A stretch of 64,000 nucleotides of DNA from Bacillus thuringiensis (GTDB lineage: Bacteria > Bacillota > Bacilli > Bacillales > Bacillaceae_G): positions 1,920,501 through 1,984,500 of the forward strand of contig NZ_CP012099.1 of NCBI RefSeq assembly GCF_001182785.1, in the 5' to 3' direction. Each line of letters starts with the position of its first letter. Within the stretch, counting starts at the first letter, position 1. The translations under genes were made by a program, and so were the position numbers. Below the pieces are notes generated by a model, which saw only the letters and a program-made list of their open reading frames with translations, was not told where the DNA came from and ran no database searches. Shown one piece after another: positions 1-8,568 of this stretch.

Positions 1-2
1 GA

Positions 3-620
3 TCTATTATCTCTACGTTTCGAGAAAAGGGAAGATGGTTAATTGCCATTTTTGCATTAGGTGCAATTATTATGCTTATTTTATTCGGAATTCTCTTTTA
101 TTTGTCGACTATACTGGAATCAAAGTATGACATTCATGGTATATGGAAAGGGTGTGTGCTTGCTATCCCGTTACTTGTATTGTCACTTAGTTCCTATATG
201 GCCGGTAAAAAAATTGGAGATAATCAAAATGTTATGAAGAAGTGTATTTATATTGGTTTTTTAATGGCAGCTGCATCAGTCATCATTCCTTTATTTATAA
301 AAGGGATTTACTTACTACTTCTTTGTCTCGTTATTATGGGGATAGGAATTGGTATGGCACTCCCATGTTTAGATGCCCTCATTACACAAGGAATTGAAAA
401 GGAGCAAAGGGGAACGGTTACGTCCTTTTATAGTTCAATGCGATTTATCGGTGTAGCAGCTGGACCACCTTTATATTCTTTTTTTATGAAAGGGGCGGAC
501 CATGAAGTGTTTTATTTGACAAGTATTTTCGCTGCCATTGGTGCTGTTATAGCAATCATTTGGATTAAACCAGCAAAAGATGCAAAGACGGTAAAACAGA
601 AACCGGAACCTACTTCATAA
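3..620 (+). CDS. MFS transporter, C-terminal part (5' end outside window)
   Basis: The reading frame is open from the first bases of the window, so only the last 205 residues are visible. They contain about five to six hydrophobic helices, with an MFS-like loop (residues GKKIGDN) between the first two and a charged tail KQKPEPTS. The overall pattern suits a 12- or 14-helix drug or siderophore exporter of the major facilitator superfamily, located in the membrane. The substrate cannot be read from this half. A strong hairpin follows the stop codon. Confidence 0.8.
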   Translation, partial: SIISTFREKGRWLIAIFALGAIIMLILFGILFYLSTILESKYDIHGIWKGCVLAIPLLVLSLSSYMAGKKIGDNQNVMKKCIYIGFLMAAASVIIPLFIKGIYLLLLCLVIMGIGIGMALPCLDALITQGIEKEQRGTVTSFYSSMRFIGVAAGPPLYSFFMKGADHEVFYLTSIFAAIGAVIAIIWIKPAKDAKTVKQKPEPTS

Positions 621-625
621 TTTGT

Positions 626-666
626 AAGAGAATTGCATGATGTTTTCAGTAACATGCAATTCTCTT
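626..666. terminator. Bidirectional intrinsic terminator
   Basis: A 14-bp perfect stem (626-639 with 653-666) lies between the MFS gene and the convergent LysE-type gene. It can end both transcripts. Confidence 0.8.
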
Positions 667-673
667 TCGTTCA

Positions 674-1288
674 TTAAGAATAAATAACTTGTTTTAACAT
701 GTAAAGCGCGACACCCCATATGATGAGACCAGAAAATTTATTTAATAATAAGATTGTCTTTCCGGTTGAGTCTAGTCTTTTTAGAAATTTCCCCGCCAAA
801 GCTAAGCTTATAAACCAAATCCAAGAAACGATAATAGTTGCAAGTGTAAAAGCCCATTTTTCACTTCCTATGTATTGAATAGAATTTGTTCCAATTACAC
901 CGATTGTGTCTAAAATTGCATGTGGATTTAATAACGAAACTGATGCTGCGAAAAGGATTTGCTTTTTTAAGGGCATACTTTTTTCTTGTTTTACATCGTT
1001 GGAAGGGTTACTTCTCCAAATAACAAAGCCCATATATAGGAGAAAGAAAAATCCAATTATATATAACGAGTTAGTTAACCAAGAAAAAGTAAGGAGTACA
1101 AGGGAGACACCTTGCACCGCAATCAATATGAGTAACGTATCACATATAGAGGCAGTTAATACTACAGGGGCTGCCCTCCAAATGTTTGGTTGGCTAGCAC
1201 CTTGGTTAAAGACAAAAACATTTTGTACACCTAATGGAATGATAAGTCCAAATGCAAGAATGATACCATGAATAATTGCTTCACTCAT
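674..1288 (-). CDS. LysE/ArgO-family amino acid exporter
   Basis: About 204 residues with five to six membrane helices. The N-terminus IPLGVQNVFVFNQG is the conserved first helix-loop of LysE/RhtB-type exporters, which expel basic or other amino acids across the cytoplasmic membrane. Two ATG codons are adjacent (1291 and 1288); AGGAGG lies at better spacing for the second, which is chosen here. The gene is divergent from a MocR-type regulator only about 115 bp away, so that protein is the obvious candidate to control it. The exported compound is not determined. Confidence 0.85.
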   Translation of the reverse strand: MSEAIIHGIILAFGLIIPLGVQNVFVFNQGASQPNIWRAAPVVLTASICDTLLILIAVQGVSLVLLTFSWLTNSLYIIGFFFLLYMGFVIWRSNPSNDVKQEKSMPLKKQILFAASVSLLNPHAILDTIGVIGTNSIQYIGSEKWAFTLATIIVSWIWFISLALAGKFLKRLDSTGKTILLLNKFSGLIIWGVALYMLKQVIYS

Positions 1289-1363
1289 CATATTACCTCC
1301 TATTTTAATTCATTATGATAGTGTATATTGTATAGAAGAAATGAAAATTTGTATCCATCCATA

Positions 1364-1385
1364 TGGTTGGGGAGGTTACCAACCA
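1364..1385. promoter_or_regulatory. Inverted repeat in the divergent lysE-mocR region
   Basis: TGGTTGG (1364-1370) and CCAACCA (1379-1385) form a dyad with an 8-base gap just before the MocR start. It could be the regulator's own operator or a leader hairpin. Binding is inferred from position only. Confidence 0.35.
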
Positions 1386-1406
1386 AAAAGAATATAAGGT
1401 GATATG

Positions 1407-2849
1407 ATGGAAAGATTCGTTTGGAAACCGAATATGTCTCTAGCGACGCCGCTGTATAAACAAATAGAAACGTATATAAAAGAAAGGATCGTTAATGGAG
1501 AATGGACTGTTGGAACAAAATTACCTTCACAAAGAGATTTGGCCCATACATTTGGTGTGAATCGAAGCACAATTGTAATGGCTTTCGATGAACTAGTTGC
1601 GAAGGGATATATTGAAGGGAATGGCAGGAAAGGAACAATTGTTGTAAATAATAATGAGAATGCTTCAACATACGCACCCCCGCCTAATTGGCAGTCTTAT
1701 GTAGAAACAGGAGTTCATTATCCGAATCTCCCAGCTATTCAAGAGATTAATCAAGCTGAATTTTATCCACATGTAATTCGATTAGGAACGGGTGAGCTCG
1801 CGCCGAGTCTCTTACCTGAGAAAAAGATGAAAGAAATTATGAATAAGCTTTTAAAGTCAAATGTGACGCTTGGGTATGAAGAGCCGAAAGGAAATCTTTA
1901 TTTAAGGGAAAAGATTTCCGAATACTTAAAGGAGCATGGCGTATATGTATCTCCTGCCTCTATATTAATTGTTTCAGGAGCAATTCAAGCGCTGCAACTT
2001 ATTTCTATGGGGCTTCTTTCGAAAGGGGCATCAATCTTATTAGAGAAACCATCCTATTTGTATTCGCTTAATGTTTTTCAATCAGCAGGGGTACGTTTAA
2101 TTGGAATCCCAATGGATGAGAGCGGGTTACATACATCATATATTAAGAAATATAAGAAGCAATTCAATGCCTCTATTTTATATACAATCCCGTCTTTTCA
2201 TAATCCGACGAATTTTAGTATGAATACTAAGAAGCGAAAAGAAATAATGGAAGTATGTAATGAAATTGGATTACCTATTATAGAGGACGCAGTGTATCAA
2301 GACTTATGGTTTGATGCACCTAGTTCGAAACCTTTAAAAGCCTATGATAAAAATGGAATTGTACTACATATTGGAAGCATGTCCAAAGTAATTAGTCCAG
2401 GTTTAAGAATTGGATGGATTGTTGGACCCGAGCCAGTAATTCAAAGATTGTCAGACATAAAAATGCAAACAGATTATGGTTCAAGCACTATATCCCAGCA
2501 AATTGCAGCAGAGTGGTTTACAAATGGTCTATATGATGAGCATTTGCGATTTGTAAGAAGTGAATTGAAAAAACGAAGAGACTTTATGTTACTAATGTTA
2601 GATAAATATCTTCATGAAATAGCAACTTGGCATGAACCAACAGGCGGGTTTTATATATGGGTACATATAAAAGTACCCATTTCATATCGCAGTTTATTTG
2701 ATAAAGCTCTGCAAGAAAAGGTTTTATTAAACCCAGGTACTTTATATGATAGAAGTGCAAATCAATTTTTGCGCCTATCGTATTCATACGCAACGTTAGA
2801 AGAAATTGAAATAGGTATAAAAAAACTCGCACAACTAATGAAAAAGTAA
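1407..2849 (+). CDS. MocR/GabR-type transcriptional regulator
   Basis: A 480-residue two-domain regulator. Residues 10-80 form a GntR-type winged helix (LPSQRDLAHTFGVNRSTI). The rest is a fold-type I aminotransferase domain with the PLP-lysine region HIGSMSKVISPGLRIGW and the NPT motif in SFHNPTN. MocR proteins bind PLP and an amino compound and usually control a nearby transport or catabolic gene. The divergent LysE-type exporter is the natural target. ATG codons occur at 1404 and 1407; the AAGGTG Shine-Dalgarno at 1396-1401 favours 1407. Confidence 0.9.
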   Translation: MERFVWKPNMSLATPLYKQIETYIKERIVNGEWTVGTKLPSQRDLAHTFGVNRSTIVMAFDELVAKGYIEGNGRKGTIVVNNNENASTYAPPPNWQSYVETGVHYPNLPAIQEINQAEFYPHVIRLGTGELAPSLLPEKKMKEIMNKLLKSNVTLGYEEPKGNLYLREKISEYLKEHGVYVSPASILIVSGAIQALQLISMGLLSKGASILLEKPSYLYSLNVFQSAGVRLIGIPMDESGLHTSYIKKYKKQFNASILYTIPSFHNPTNFSMNTKKRKEIMEVCNEIGLPIIEDAVYQDLWFDAPSSKPLKAYDKNGIVLHIGSMSKVISPGLRIGWIVGPEPVIQRLSDIKMQTDYGSSTISQQIAAEWFTNGLYDEHLRFVRSELKKRRDFMLLMLDKYLHEIATWHEPTGGFYIWVHIKVPISYRSLFDKALQEKVLLNPGTLYDRSANQFLRLSYSYATLEEIEIGIKKLAQLMKK

Positions 2850-2861
2850 GAGGAGAAAGTA

Positions 2862-3029
2862 ATGAAACAATATGTAATTTGCCAAATGATCAATGGAGAA
2901 AAATATTTAGCTGCTTATGCGGAGACGAAGCAAGAGGCGATTGAAAAAGCAGAACTGTTAGGATTAAGAACGGGAAATCGTTACATAGTTGTTACTGCAG
3001 AGGAAGCCGAAGGGTTAACGTACCCTTAA
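2862..3029 (+). CDS. Small conserved-looking protein (55 aa), function unknown
   Basis: An intact 55-codon ORF starts 12 bases after the MocR stop behind AGGAGAAAG. The protein (MKQYVICQMINGEKYLAAYA at its start) is soluble and ends AEGLTYP. The alternating pattern looks like a small beta-alpha-beta fold. Tight spacing suggests it is translated from the MocR mRNA. No function can be assigned from the sequence. Confidence 0.7.
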   Translation: MKQYVICQMINGEKYLAAYAETKQEAIEKAELLGLRTGNRYIVVTAEEAEGLTYP

Positions 3030-3055
3030 ACAATGTACGAGATTATATAAGAAGT

Positions 3056-3094
3056 AAATAAGCCTAGTAATATAAGAAATTACTAGGCTTATTT
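3056..3094. terminator. Bidirectional intrinsic terminator
   Basis: A 16-bp perfect stem (3056-3071 with 3079-3094) ends in a T-rich run. It separates the MocR/55-aa unit from the convergent patatin gene. Confidence 0.85.
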
Positions 3095-3142
3095 ACTATT
3101 AAGTTGTTAAACGTTCTCGTATTTATATGCAAAGTAATAATA

Positions 3143-4108
3143 TTATGAGTCAAGTTGACGGAAAAATCGATTTGTCTTTCGGTCTTGATTTCCTTTTCTA
3201 TACTCATCGATATATTGCCTAAAGTTCCAAGCTTGTAAAAATTTATTAGCAGAGTTATAACCAGAATTGTAAAGCCATTCTTTTTCTTCCTTTGTCAGTT
3301 CAAAATTAGTACTTGTAATCGTTCCTGTTGGAATTGTAATGGTTCTTGCTTTTGATTCCTTATCTAAATGACGTAAATCATGAGCTTGCATCATTGTTTT
3401 AAATAGTCCTTTGAACATGGAAATAGGCTCGTTATAGTGAGCAGGGTCAGCTTGAATCTCATCTTTTACAAAATGAAATCCGAAAGTCGGCCAGCGAGGA
3501 GCGGTAGGTGAATCGAAGATCCAAATTGGATAATTACTTAGAATTCCTCCATCAACCATATAACAAGGCTGCTTCCATTTTGGAGTTCTCCATTTTACGG
3601 GTTCAAAGAAGAAGGGGATTGTACTACTCATTCTTACCGCTTTAGCGATAGAGAAGCGATAATTTAAAAATCCGTAGTTTGGTAAGTCGTCAGGAAAGAC
3701 AACCATTTTACCATTACTAATGTCAGAGGCAATGATTTTGAGTTTGTTTAGATCTGGTAAATCAGTAAATAAATGAACACCTTTTTTTCGAAGTAATTCT
3801 TCAATCCATTCTTCTATAAATACATTAGAGTATATACCTAGAGTAGTCCATGCACTTAGTCCCTTACCGATAAAAGGAATTCTATCAATAAAAGTTCTTT
3901 TCGTAAATTTATTATAATCAATATCAGTAATAATCGTTTTTAACTCTGAACAAGAATATCCTGCTGCTAGGAGCGCTGCAATAATCGAACCAGCCGATGT
4001 ACCAGCTACACGTTCCCATTCATAACCTTTTTCGGCTAACGCACAAATTGCCCCGACATGCGCAATACCGCGCACACCGCCTCCTTCAAAAACACCATCA
4101 ATCTTCAT
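3143..4108 (-). CDS. Patatin-like phospholipase
   Basis: A 321-residue protein with all patatin signatures. The oxyanion-hole motif GGGVRG is at residues 9-14, the nucleophile motif GTSAGS has Ser38, and the DGG motif carries the catalytic Asp at about residue 187. Patatins use a Ser-Asp dyad to release fatty acids from lipids. No signal peptide or clear membrane helix is present, so it should act in the cytoplasm on membrane or storage lipid. It appears monocistronic. The natural substrate is unknown. Confidence 0.9.
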   Translation of the reverse strand: MKIDGVFEGGGVRGIAHVGAICALAEKGYEWERVAGTSAGSIIAALLAAGYSCSELKTIITDIDYNKFTKRTFIDRIPFIGKGLSAWTTLGIYSNVFIEEWIEELLRKKGVHLFTDLPDLNKLKIIASDISNGKMVVFPDDLPNYGFLNYRFSIAKAVRMSSTIPFFFEPVKWRTPKWKQPCYMVDGGILSNYPIWIFDSPTAPRWPTFGFHFVKDEIQADPAHYNEPISMFKGLFKTMMQAHDLRHLDKESKARTITIPTGTITSTNFELTKEEKEWLYNSGYNSANKFLQAWNFRQYIDEYRKGNQDRKTNRFFRQLDS

Positions 4109-4147
4109 TAAACATACTTCCTTTCGAATGAAAGATTTGGAAATGGC

Positions 4148-4176
4148 AAAAAAGCACGTATGGTACGTGCTTTTTT
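4148..4176. terminator. Terminator downstream of the YjcZ-type gene
   Basis: A 13-bp perfect A/T-flanked stem (4148-4160 with 4164-4176) has a 3-base loop. It lies between the YjcZ-type gene and the patatin start; in the minus direction it ends the YjcZ-type transcript. Confidence 0.85.
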
Positions 4177-4195
4177 ACAATAGTTTTTAAGTTTA

Positions 4196-4342
4196 CTAGC
4201 AGCCTACAAAGCCGCCCCAACAGCTAGCTCCGATGATGATTAGAAGGATAAATAAAACGATTAATAAAGCGAAACCTCCGTAACCACAACCACCACAGCT
4301 ACCGCCGTAACCGTAACCGCCGCAACTATATCCGTAACCCAT
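4196..4342 (-). CDS. YjcZ-family sporulation micro-protein (48 aa)
   Basis: A Gly/Tyr/Cys-rich N-terminus ([19 protein letters not shown]) precedes one hydrophobic helix, [18 protein letters not shown]. This is the architecture of the small YjcZ/CotJ-neighbour membrane proteins found in Bacillus spores. GGAGGAATT precedes the ATG. Its helix is nearly identical to that of the shorter gene at 51038-51124, so the two are paralogues. Its role is not established; a membrane or spore-layer position is inferred. Confidence 0.85.
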   Translation of the reverse strand: MGYGYSCGGYGYGGSCGGCGYGGFALLIVLFILLIIIGASCWGGFVGC

Positions 4343-4565
4343 GTGGAATTCCTCCTTATATTAAAAATGAAAATGAACGAGGGGAAAATGTACTGGAAGA
4401 ACTAAAGAATTATCGTGTTTGTAGGAACAATGTATAGTATGCTTTTTTAAACTTGTTCGCGTACGAAGGATAAGCCCGTTTTTTGGAGGCTTGTTGATTT
4501 TGTAAAGAATGAAGTATAATCTTTGTACTATGATATAATTAAGTATGTAAATGTAAGGAGAATTT

Positions 4566-5318
4566 ATGAATAAAAAAATTGAAGTATTAATTGATAAATA
4601 TGAACTAACACACTTGAAAGAGGAACTTATTAATACTGTATTTCCTTGTATAAAAGTTGTGCCAAAGCAACAGGAAACTGTTGCGATAGGTAGTTCGAAA
4701 ATGGGGGGAGTTCCTGATTTACCAGCTTTGTTTGAATATCCAAAGCATAAAGGAAAGCCACTACAATTTATCGCGCAATTTAACTTAAGTGATTTACAAA
4801 ACGTTGGTATGGATCACAATCTTCCTAAGACGGGGATGCTGTATTTCTTTTGCATTGAAAATTATTTTGAAGAAAATGTGAATCTAACAGAAGCTGGGCG
4901 TGTACTTTATTATGATGTTCCTGTAGAGCAATTACGAAGAGAAAATGAAATACAAACGAAATATAACCAGTGTGCAATTACTTTTGAACTGACATACAAA
5001 TTACCAGAGCTTTTCATTGAAGATGAGGCTGATTCAGATCGTTTCTTACAATTACTTGAAGAGCTAATTCCGGATAACTACGATAACCATCAAATGTTTG
5101 GTGAACCATTCTCTGTACAAGAAGAAGTGTTATATGAGACAGGAGAATATATGGGAGTAAACCCGCAGCAAATGACTCTTTTATTCCAAATTGATTCAGA
5201 TCATAAAAATTGTAATATGGTTTGGGGAGAACTAGGGATGCTATATTTCTGTATTAGTAATGAAGATTTGAAAAATCAACGTTTTGAAAATACATGCTGC
5301 GTATTACAAACTTGCTAA
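4566..5318 (+). CDS. YwqG-family protein (DUF1963)
   Basis: A 250-residue soluble protein. The segments GGVPDLPA and PLQFIAQFNLSDL near residues 45-80 and GMLYFFC near residue 95 are characteristic of the YwqG/DUF1963 family. The family has a known fold but no assigned reaction, and in other bacteria some members relate to toxin-immunity or cell-surface loci. Here it is a single gene behind AAGGAG and in front of its own terminator, so context gives no further hint. Confidence 0.8.
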   Translation: MNKKIEVLIDKYELTHLKEELINTVFPCIKVVPKQQETVAIGSSKMGGVPDLPALFEYPKHKGKPLQFIAQFNLSDLQNVGMDHNLPKTGMLYFFCIENYFEENVNLTEAGRVLYYDVPVEQLRRENEIQTKYNQCAITFELTYKLPELFIEDEADSDRFLQLLEELIPDNYDNHQMFGEPFSVQEEVLYETGEYMGVNPQQMTLLFQIDSDHKNCNMVWGELGMLYFCISNEDLKNQRFENTCCVLQTC

Positions 5319-5321
5319 TGA

Positions 5322-5356
5322 AAAAAGGTTGTTCTTTTAAAAAGAACAACCTTTTT
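5322..5356. terminator. Intrinsic terminator after the YwqG-type gene
   Basis: A 17-bp A/T-rich perfect stem (5322-5338 with 5340-5356) begins just after the stop codon. Confidence 0.8.
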
Positions 5357-5371
5357 ATGTGAATTAGTTAA

Positions 5372-5387
5372 TATGCATAATCTCATA
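5372..5387. promoter_or_regulatory. PlcR-box-like sequence
   Basis: TATGCATAATCTCATA matches the PlcR box of the B. cereus group (TATGNAWWWWTNCATA) at every fixed position except position 11, where C replaces T. It lies about 80 bases upstream of a secreted protein gene. This is a one-mismatch match read by eye; regulation is not shown. Confidence 0.35.
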
Positions 5388-5391
5388 TGAC

Positions 5392-5444
5392 CTATACGAA
5401 AAAGTATTGTATACTCTGAAACTATACGATACTTTTTCGTATAG
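5392..5444. repeat. Long inverted repeat upstream of the transglutaminase gene
   Basis: Arms of 22 bases (5392-5413 and 5423-5444) are complementary except at one position, with a 9-base loop. Each arm begins CTATACGAAAAAGTAT when read inward. It lies 25-77 bases before the start codon of the secreted transglutaminase-like protein, in promoter or leader position. Confidence 0.75.
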
Positions 5445-5468
5445 TTATAGAATGTAAGGAGTGACAAG

Positions 5469-6629
5469 ATGGGAAAGACAAGCAAGTATGTGACAGCTGC
5501 CGCACTTTGTTCAACTATAGTAATGGGAGGCTTACAAGCGTCATCTGTATCTTATGCAGCTACAAATCCGACTGCAGTGACAGCACAATCAGATGTAAAG
5601 TTATTAGATGATTTCAGAAAAGAATTAAAAAAACAGATTGATAATCGAGAAGAAAATATTACAATCACATATAAAACAAAAGATAGAAATGCTAGAAATA
5701 TTATGGATCAATTGTATGGTGAGTTTAATAAAATTGTAGATGCTGATGAGTATGTAAAGTATAATGTAGCGTCTACTAGATATTCTATTAAAGGAATGCC
5801 AGGGAACTATACGTTTACACTACAAGTGAAATACCGTGAGTCAAAAGAACAAACTCAATATGTAAAAGCGCAGGCGAAAGCAATTGTTGGATCAATTGTA
5901 AAACCAGGGATGGATGAGCATGAGAAAGTAAAAGCTATTCACGATTACGTTGTGAAGCATGTGTCTTATGATACGTCTTATCAAGCGTATACAGCATATG
6001 AAGCGTTAGCGAATCGTTCTGCCGTTTGCCAAGGATATACTTTATTAACGTATGAGTTGTTAAAAGAGGCAGGTATTCAAAACCATATTGTAACAGGCAC
6101 AGGAAATGGACAAGCTCACGCGTGGAATTTAGTGAACATCGAAAACAAATGGTATCACCTAGATACTACATTTGATGATCCAGTACCAGATAAAGCAGGG
6201 CGTATAACTTACTCATATTTTAATATGTCTGACGAACAGTTAAGTAAAGATCACGAATGGGATCGTAGCAAATATCCAGCGGCTACTACAAGTTATTTTG
6301 GTGAATTAACAAATAAAATAAAAGCTGGTAGCTCAAAAACTATCATATATGAGCAAATGTTAAAAGAAACAAATTTACAATACTTATCTGCAGAATACGG
6401 AGCAGAAAATTATAATGAATTTAAGCAAAAGTTGCAGCAAAAGTTTGCAGCAAAACCAGAAAAAGTAGAAGTACGGTATAAGCAATCCATGGATGGAACG
6501 ATGCAAGATATAAAGAAAGTATTAAATGAAATAAATTGGCCAAAAGGTGCAAAGCGTGTGTCTTATCAAGTAGCACCTTATAGTGCACTGGCGGGTTATT
6601 CATTGGCGACAATTTCATTTACGTATTAA
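5469..6629 (+). CDS. Secreted transglutaminase-like domain protein
   Basis: A 386-residue protein. Residues 1-28 are a signal peptide ending SVSYAA. The transglutaminase-like core carries Cys in NRSAVCQGYTLL, His in GQAHAWNLV and Asp in YHLDTTFDDP, the order of the papain-like Cys-His-Asp triad. The C-terminal part is unassigned. Bacterial members act as cysteine proteases or cross-linkers outside the cell. AAGGAG precedes the ATG. The upstream inverted repeat and PlcR-like box suggest regulated expression. The substrate is unknown. Confidence 0.85.
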   Translation: MGKTSKYVTAAALCSTIVMGGLQASSVSYAATNPTAVTAQSDVKLLDDFRKELKKQIDNREENITITYKTKDRNARNIMDQLYGEFNKIVDADEYVKYNVASTRYSIKGMPGNYTFTLQVKYRESKEQTQYVKAQAKAIVGSIVKPGMDEHEKVKAIHDYVVKHVSYDTSYQAYTAYEALANRSAVCQGYTLLTYELLKEAGIQNHIVTGTGNGQAHAWNLVNIENKWYHLDTTFDDPVPDKAGRITYSYFNMSDEQLSKDHEWDRSKYPAATTSYFGELTNKIKAGSSKTIIYEQMLKETNLQYLSAEYGAENYNEFKQKLQQKFAAKPEKVEVRYKQSMDGTMQDIKKVLNEINWPKGAKRVSYQVAPYSALAGYSLATISFTY

Positions 6630-6637
6630 GAAATGAG

Positions 6638-6664
6638 AAAGAGCATCTGTAAAAGATGCTCTTT
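6638..6664 (+). terminator. Intrinsic terminator
   Basis: An 11-bp stem (6638-6648 with 6654-6664) plus a T run follows the transglutaminase-like gene. Confidence 0.75.
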
Positions 6665-6736
6665 TTATATTTGTTGATCACTTTAAAATATTGGGAATTA
6701 TGTGATAAAATAAAAAGGAGAGGATGTGAATGCTGA

Positions 6737-6934
6737 ATGAACTTGTTCGAAAGTAATATTTTTACATTGATATATACTTGTTTAGTAATCGGACTTATCG
6801 TTTTGTTTTTCATATCATTTACTTTGTTTATTAGAAGAGTATTACAAAGCAGTGCTGCAAAGAAACACCACGTGATTAATATGAACCAGAAGCTAGATCG
6901 AATTATTGAATTGCTTGAAAAAGATAAGAAATAG
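6737..6934 (+). CDS. Small membrane protein (65 aa), DUF4083-like
   Basis: One long hydrophobic helix (residues 10-33) is followed by a basic stretch and a short coiled-coil tail ending IIELLEKDKK. This layout fits the small DUF4083 proteins of Bacillus. An in-frame stop at 6734-6736 fixes the start at 6737. The Shine-Dalgarno is AAAAGGAG around 6714-6720, farther away than usual, and a tiny overlapping ORF (6730-6756) begins just before, so translational coupling is possible. Function unknown. Confidence 0.65.
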   Translation: MNLFESNIFTLIYTCLVIGLIVLFFISFTLFIRRVLQSSAAKKHHVINMNQKLDRIIELLEKDKK

Positions 6935-6965
6935 CGATAGAAGAAGTATGAAAAGGGGAAAGAGA

Positions 6966-7427
6966 ATGGCCAATTATATAAAAGAATTACGTGAAAAAGT
7001 AGGGCATGATTATGTTTTCTTAAACTTTGCCGGTGGTTGTGTATTTAATAAAGAAGGAGAAGTATTACTGCAAAAAAGAGGAGACTTTAACGCTTGGGGC
7101 TTTCCAGGTGGCGCAATGGAGATAGGAGAATCGGCTGCGGAAACTGCAATCCGAGAAATAAAAGAAGAAACAGGGTATGATGTAGAAATAAATGAGCTTA
7201 TTGGAGTGTATACAAAATATTTTCAATCATATCCAAATGGAGACAAGGCACAGTCAATTGTGATGTGTTTTTCATGCTCAATAGTTGGGGGCGACAAAAA
7301 AGTAGATGGTGATGAAACGTTGGATTTGAAGTTTTTCCCGTTAGACGACATGCCACCGTTATTTTGTAAACAGCATGAAGATTGCCTGCAAGATTTATTG
7401 GAGAAAAGAGTAGGGGTATATCGTTAA
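6966..7427 (+). CDS. Nudix hydrolase
   Basis: A 153-residue protein with a complete Nudix box: GGAMEIGESAAETAIREIKE followed by ETGY, giving the Glu residues that bind divalent metal. Nudix enzymes cleave nucleoside diphosphates linked to another group; the substrate cannot be deduced. A longer frame opens at 6906, but ATG 6966 has GGGGAAAGAG at correct spacing and starts cleanly before the fold. It follows the 65-aa gene by about 30 bases and may be cotranscribed with it. Confidence 0.85.
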   Translation: MANYIKELREKVGHDYVFLNFAGGCVFNKEGEVLLQKRGDFNAWGFPGGAMEIGESAAETAIREIKEETGYDVEINELIGVYTKYFQSYPNGDKAQSIVMCFSCSIVGGDKKVDGDETLDLKFFPLDDMPPLFCKQHEDCLQDLLEKRVGVYR

Positions 7428-7432
7428 CATAT

Positions 7433-7466
7433 AAAAAAGAAGCTAAATGAGATTAGCTTCTTTTTT
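7433..7466. terminator. Bidirectional terminator between Nudix gene and nadE
   Basis: A 14-bp perfect stem (7433-7446 with 7453-7466) carries A and T runs on either side and serves both convergent genes. Confidence 0.85.
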
Positions 7467-7475
7467 ATGTTTTAT

Positions 7476-8294
7476 TTATTTCCACCAATCATCAAACATT
7501 GACGCTGGTACTTGTCTTTTATGCTCACTCACTGTGTAACGTTTTTCAATTTTCTCTGCAACGTCAGCTGGAACTGCTTTACCTTCTAAATAATCATCTA
7601 ATTGATCATAAGTAATACCTAACTCTGTTTCGTCAGCTTGACCTGGTTTTTCATCTAATAAATCAGCTGTTGGCATTTTTAAGTAAAGTCGCTCGTCTGC
7701 ACCTAACTCTTGTAATAATGCACGTCCTTGGCGCTTCGTTAATCCCGTTAATGGTAATAAATCTGCACCACCATCTCCGAATTTTGTAAAGAACCCTGTT
7801 ACAGCTTCTGCAGCGTGATCTGTTCCGATAACAAGTAGCCCTTTTTGTCCACCAATTGCATATTGAGTAACCATACGGATACGTGCTTTCACGTTACCTT
7901 TATTGAAATCTGTTAATGATTCACCCAATAAGTTTTCATATTGATTTGAAAAAGCATCAACAGTTGAAGCAATATCAAATGCAACAGATTGATCTGCTTG
8001 AATGAATTGTAATGCTAATTGTGCATCATCTTCATCTTTTTGTACTTTATAAGGAAGACGTACGGCGATAAACGTTACATTACCACCTTCGTTACGAATT
8101 TCTTCAACTGCAAGTTGTGCTAAGCGTCCTGCTAATGTAGAGTCTTGGCCGCCGCTAATACCAAGTACAAATCCTTTTGCGCCTGTTTTTTTTACATAAT
8201 CTTTTAAGAAATCAACTCGTTTACGAATTTCAACTTTTGGATCAATTACAGGCTGAACATGTAATGCTTTCATAATCTGTTCTTGTAATGTCAT
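7476..8294 (-). CDS. nadE: Ammonia-dependent NAD+ synthetase
   Basis: A 272-residue enzyme, the usual length for the glutaminase-free type. The PP-loop motif SGGQDST near residues 46-52 binds ATP. The segment [20 protein letters not shown] contains the deamido-NAD-binding region. It converts nicotinate adenine dinucleotide plus ammonia and ATP to NAD+, the last step of NAD synthesis, in the cytoplasm. The gene stands alone, with a terminator on its 3' side and AGGAGG before its start. Confidence 0.97.
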   Translation of the reverse strand: MTLQEQIMKALHVQPVIDPKVEIRKRVDFLKDYVKKTGAKGFVLGISGGQDSTLAGRLAQLAVEEIRNEGGNVTFIAVRLPYKVQKDEDDAQLALQFIQADQSVAFDIASTVDAFSNQYENLLGESLTDFNKGNVKARIRMVTQYAIGGQKGLLVIGTDHAAEAVTGFFTKFGDGGADLLPLTGLTKRQGRALLQELGADERLYLKMPTADLLDEKPGQADETELGITYDQLDDYLEGKAVPADVAEKIEKRYTVSEHKRQVPASMFDDWWK

Positions 8295-8568
8295 TATGTT
8301 TTCCTCCTATTCATATTAAAGCGGTAAATAAGTTTATATGTATAATGGTACATACTTCTATCCTTTATTATTTCGCAAAACTAACGAATATACAATAGGA
8401 TGTGTGTATGAATATGAATGTAGTCATTATAAATAAAGTACTACGTATAAGCAATTTTTTTAAACCTTTCAAAACTGTAAGGTTTTTGTCATTTGAATCG
8501 ATGGAAGGTATTTCCGTACTTTACTAATATAAAAACATAGTTAGTAGAAAGAAGGGCGGAGAAGTAAT

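Noticed and set aside
906..1271. 121-codon plus-strand ORF opposite the LysE-type gene
   Set aside because: It lies entirely antisense to a clear membrane-transporter frame, lacks a ribosome site, and its sequence has no domain-like pattern.
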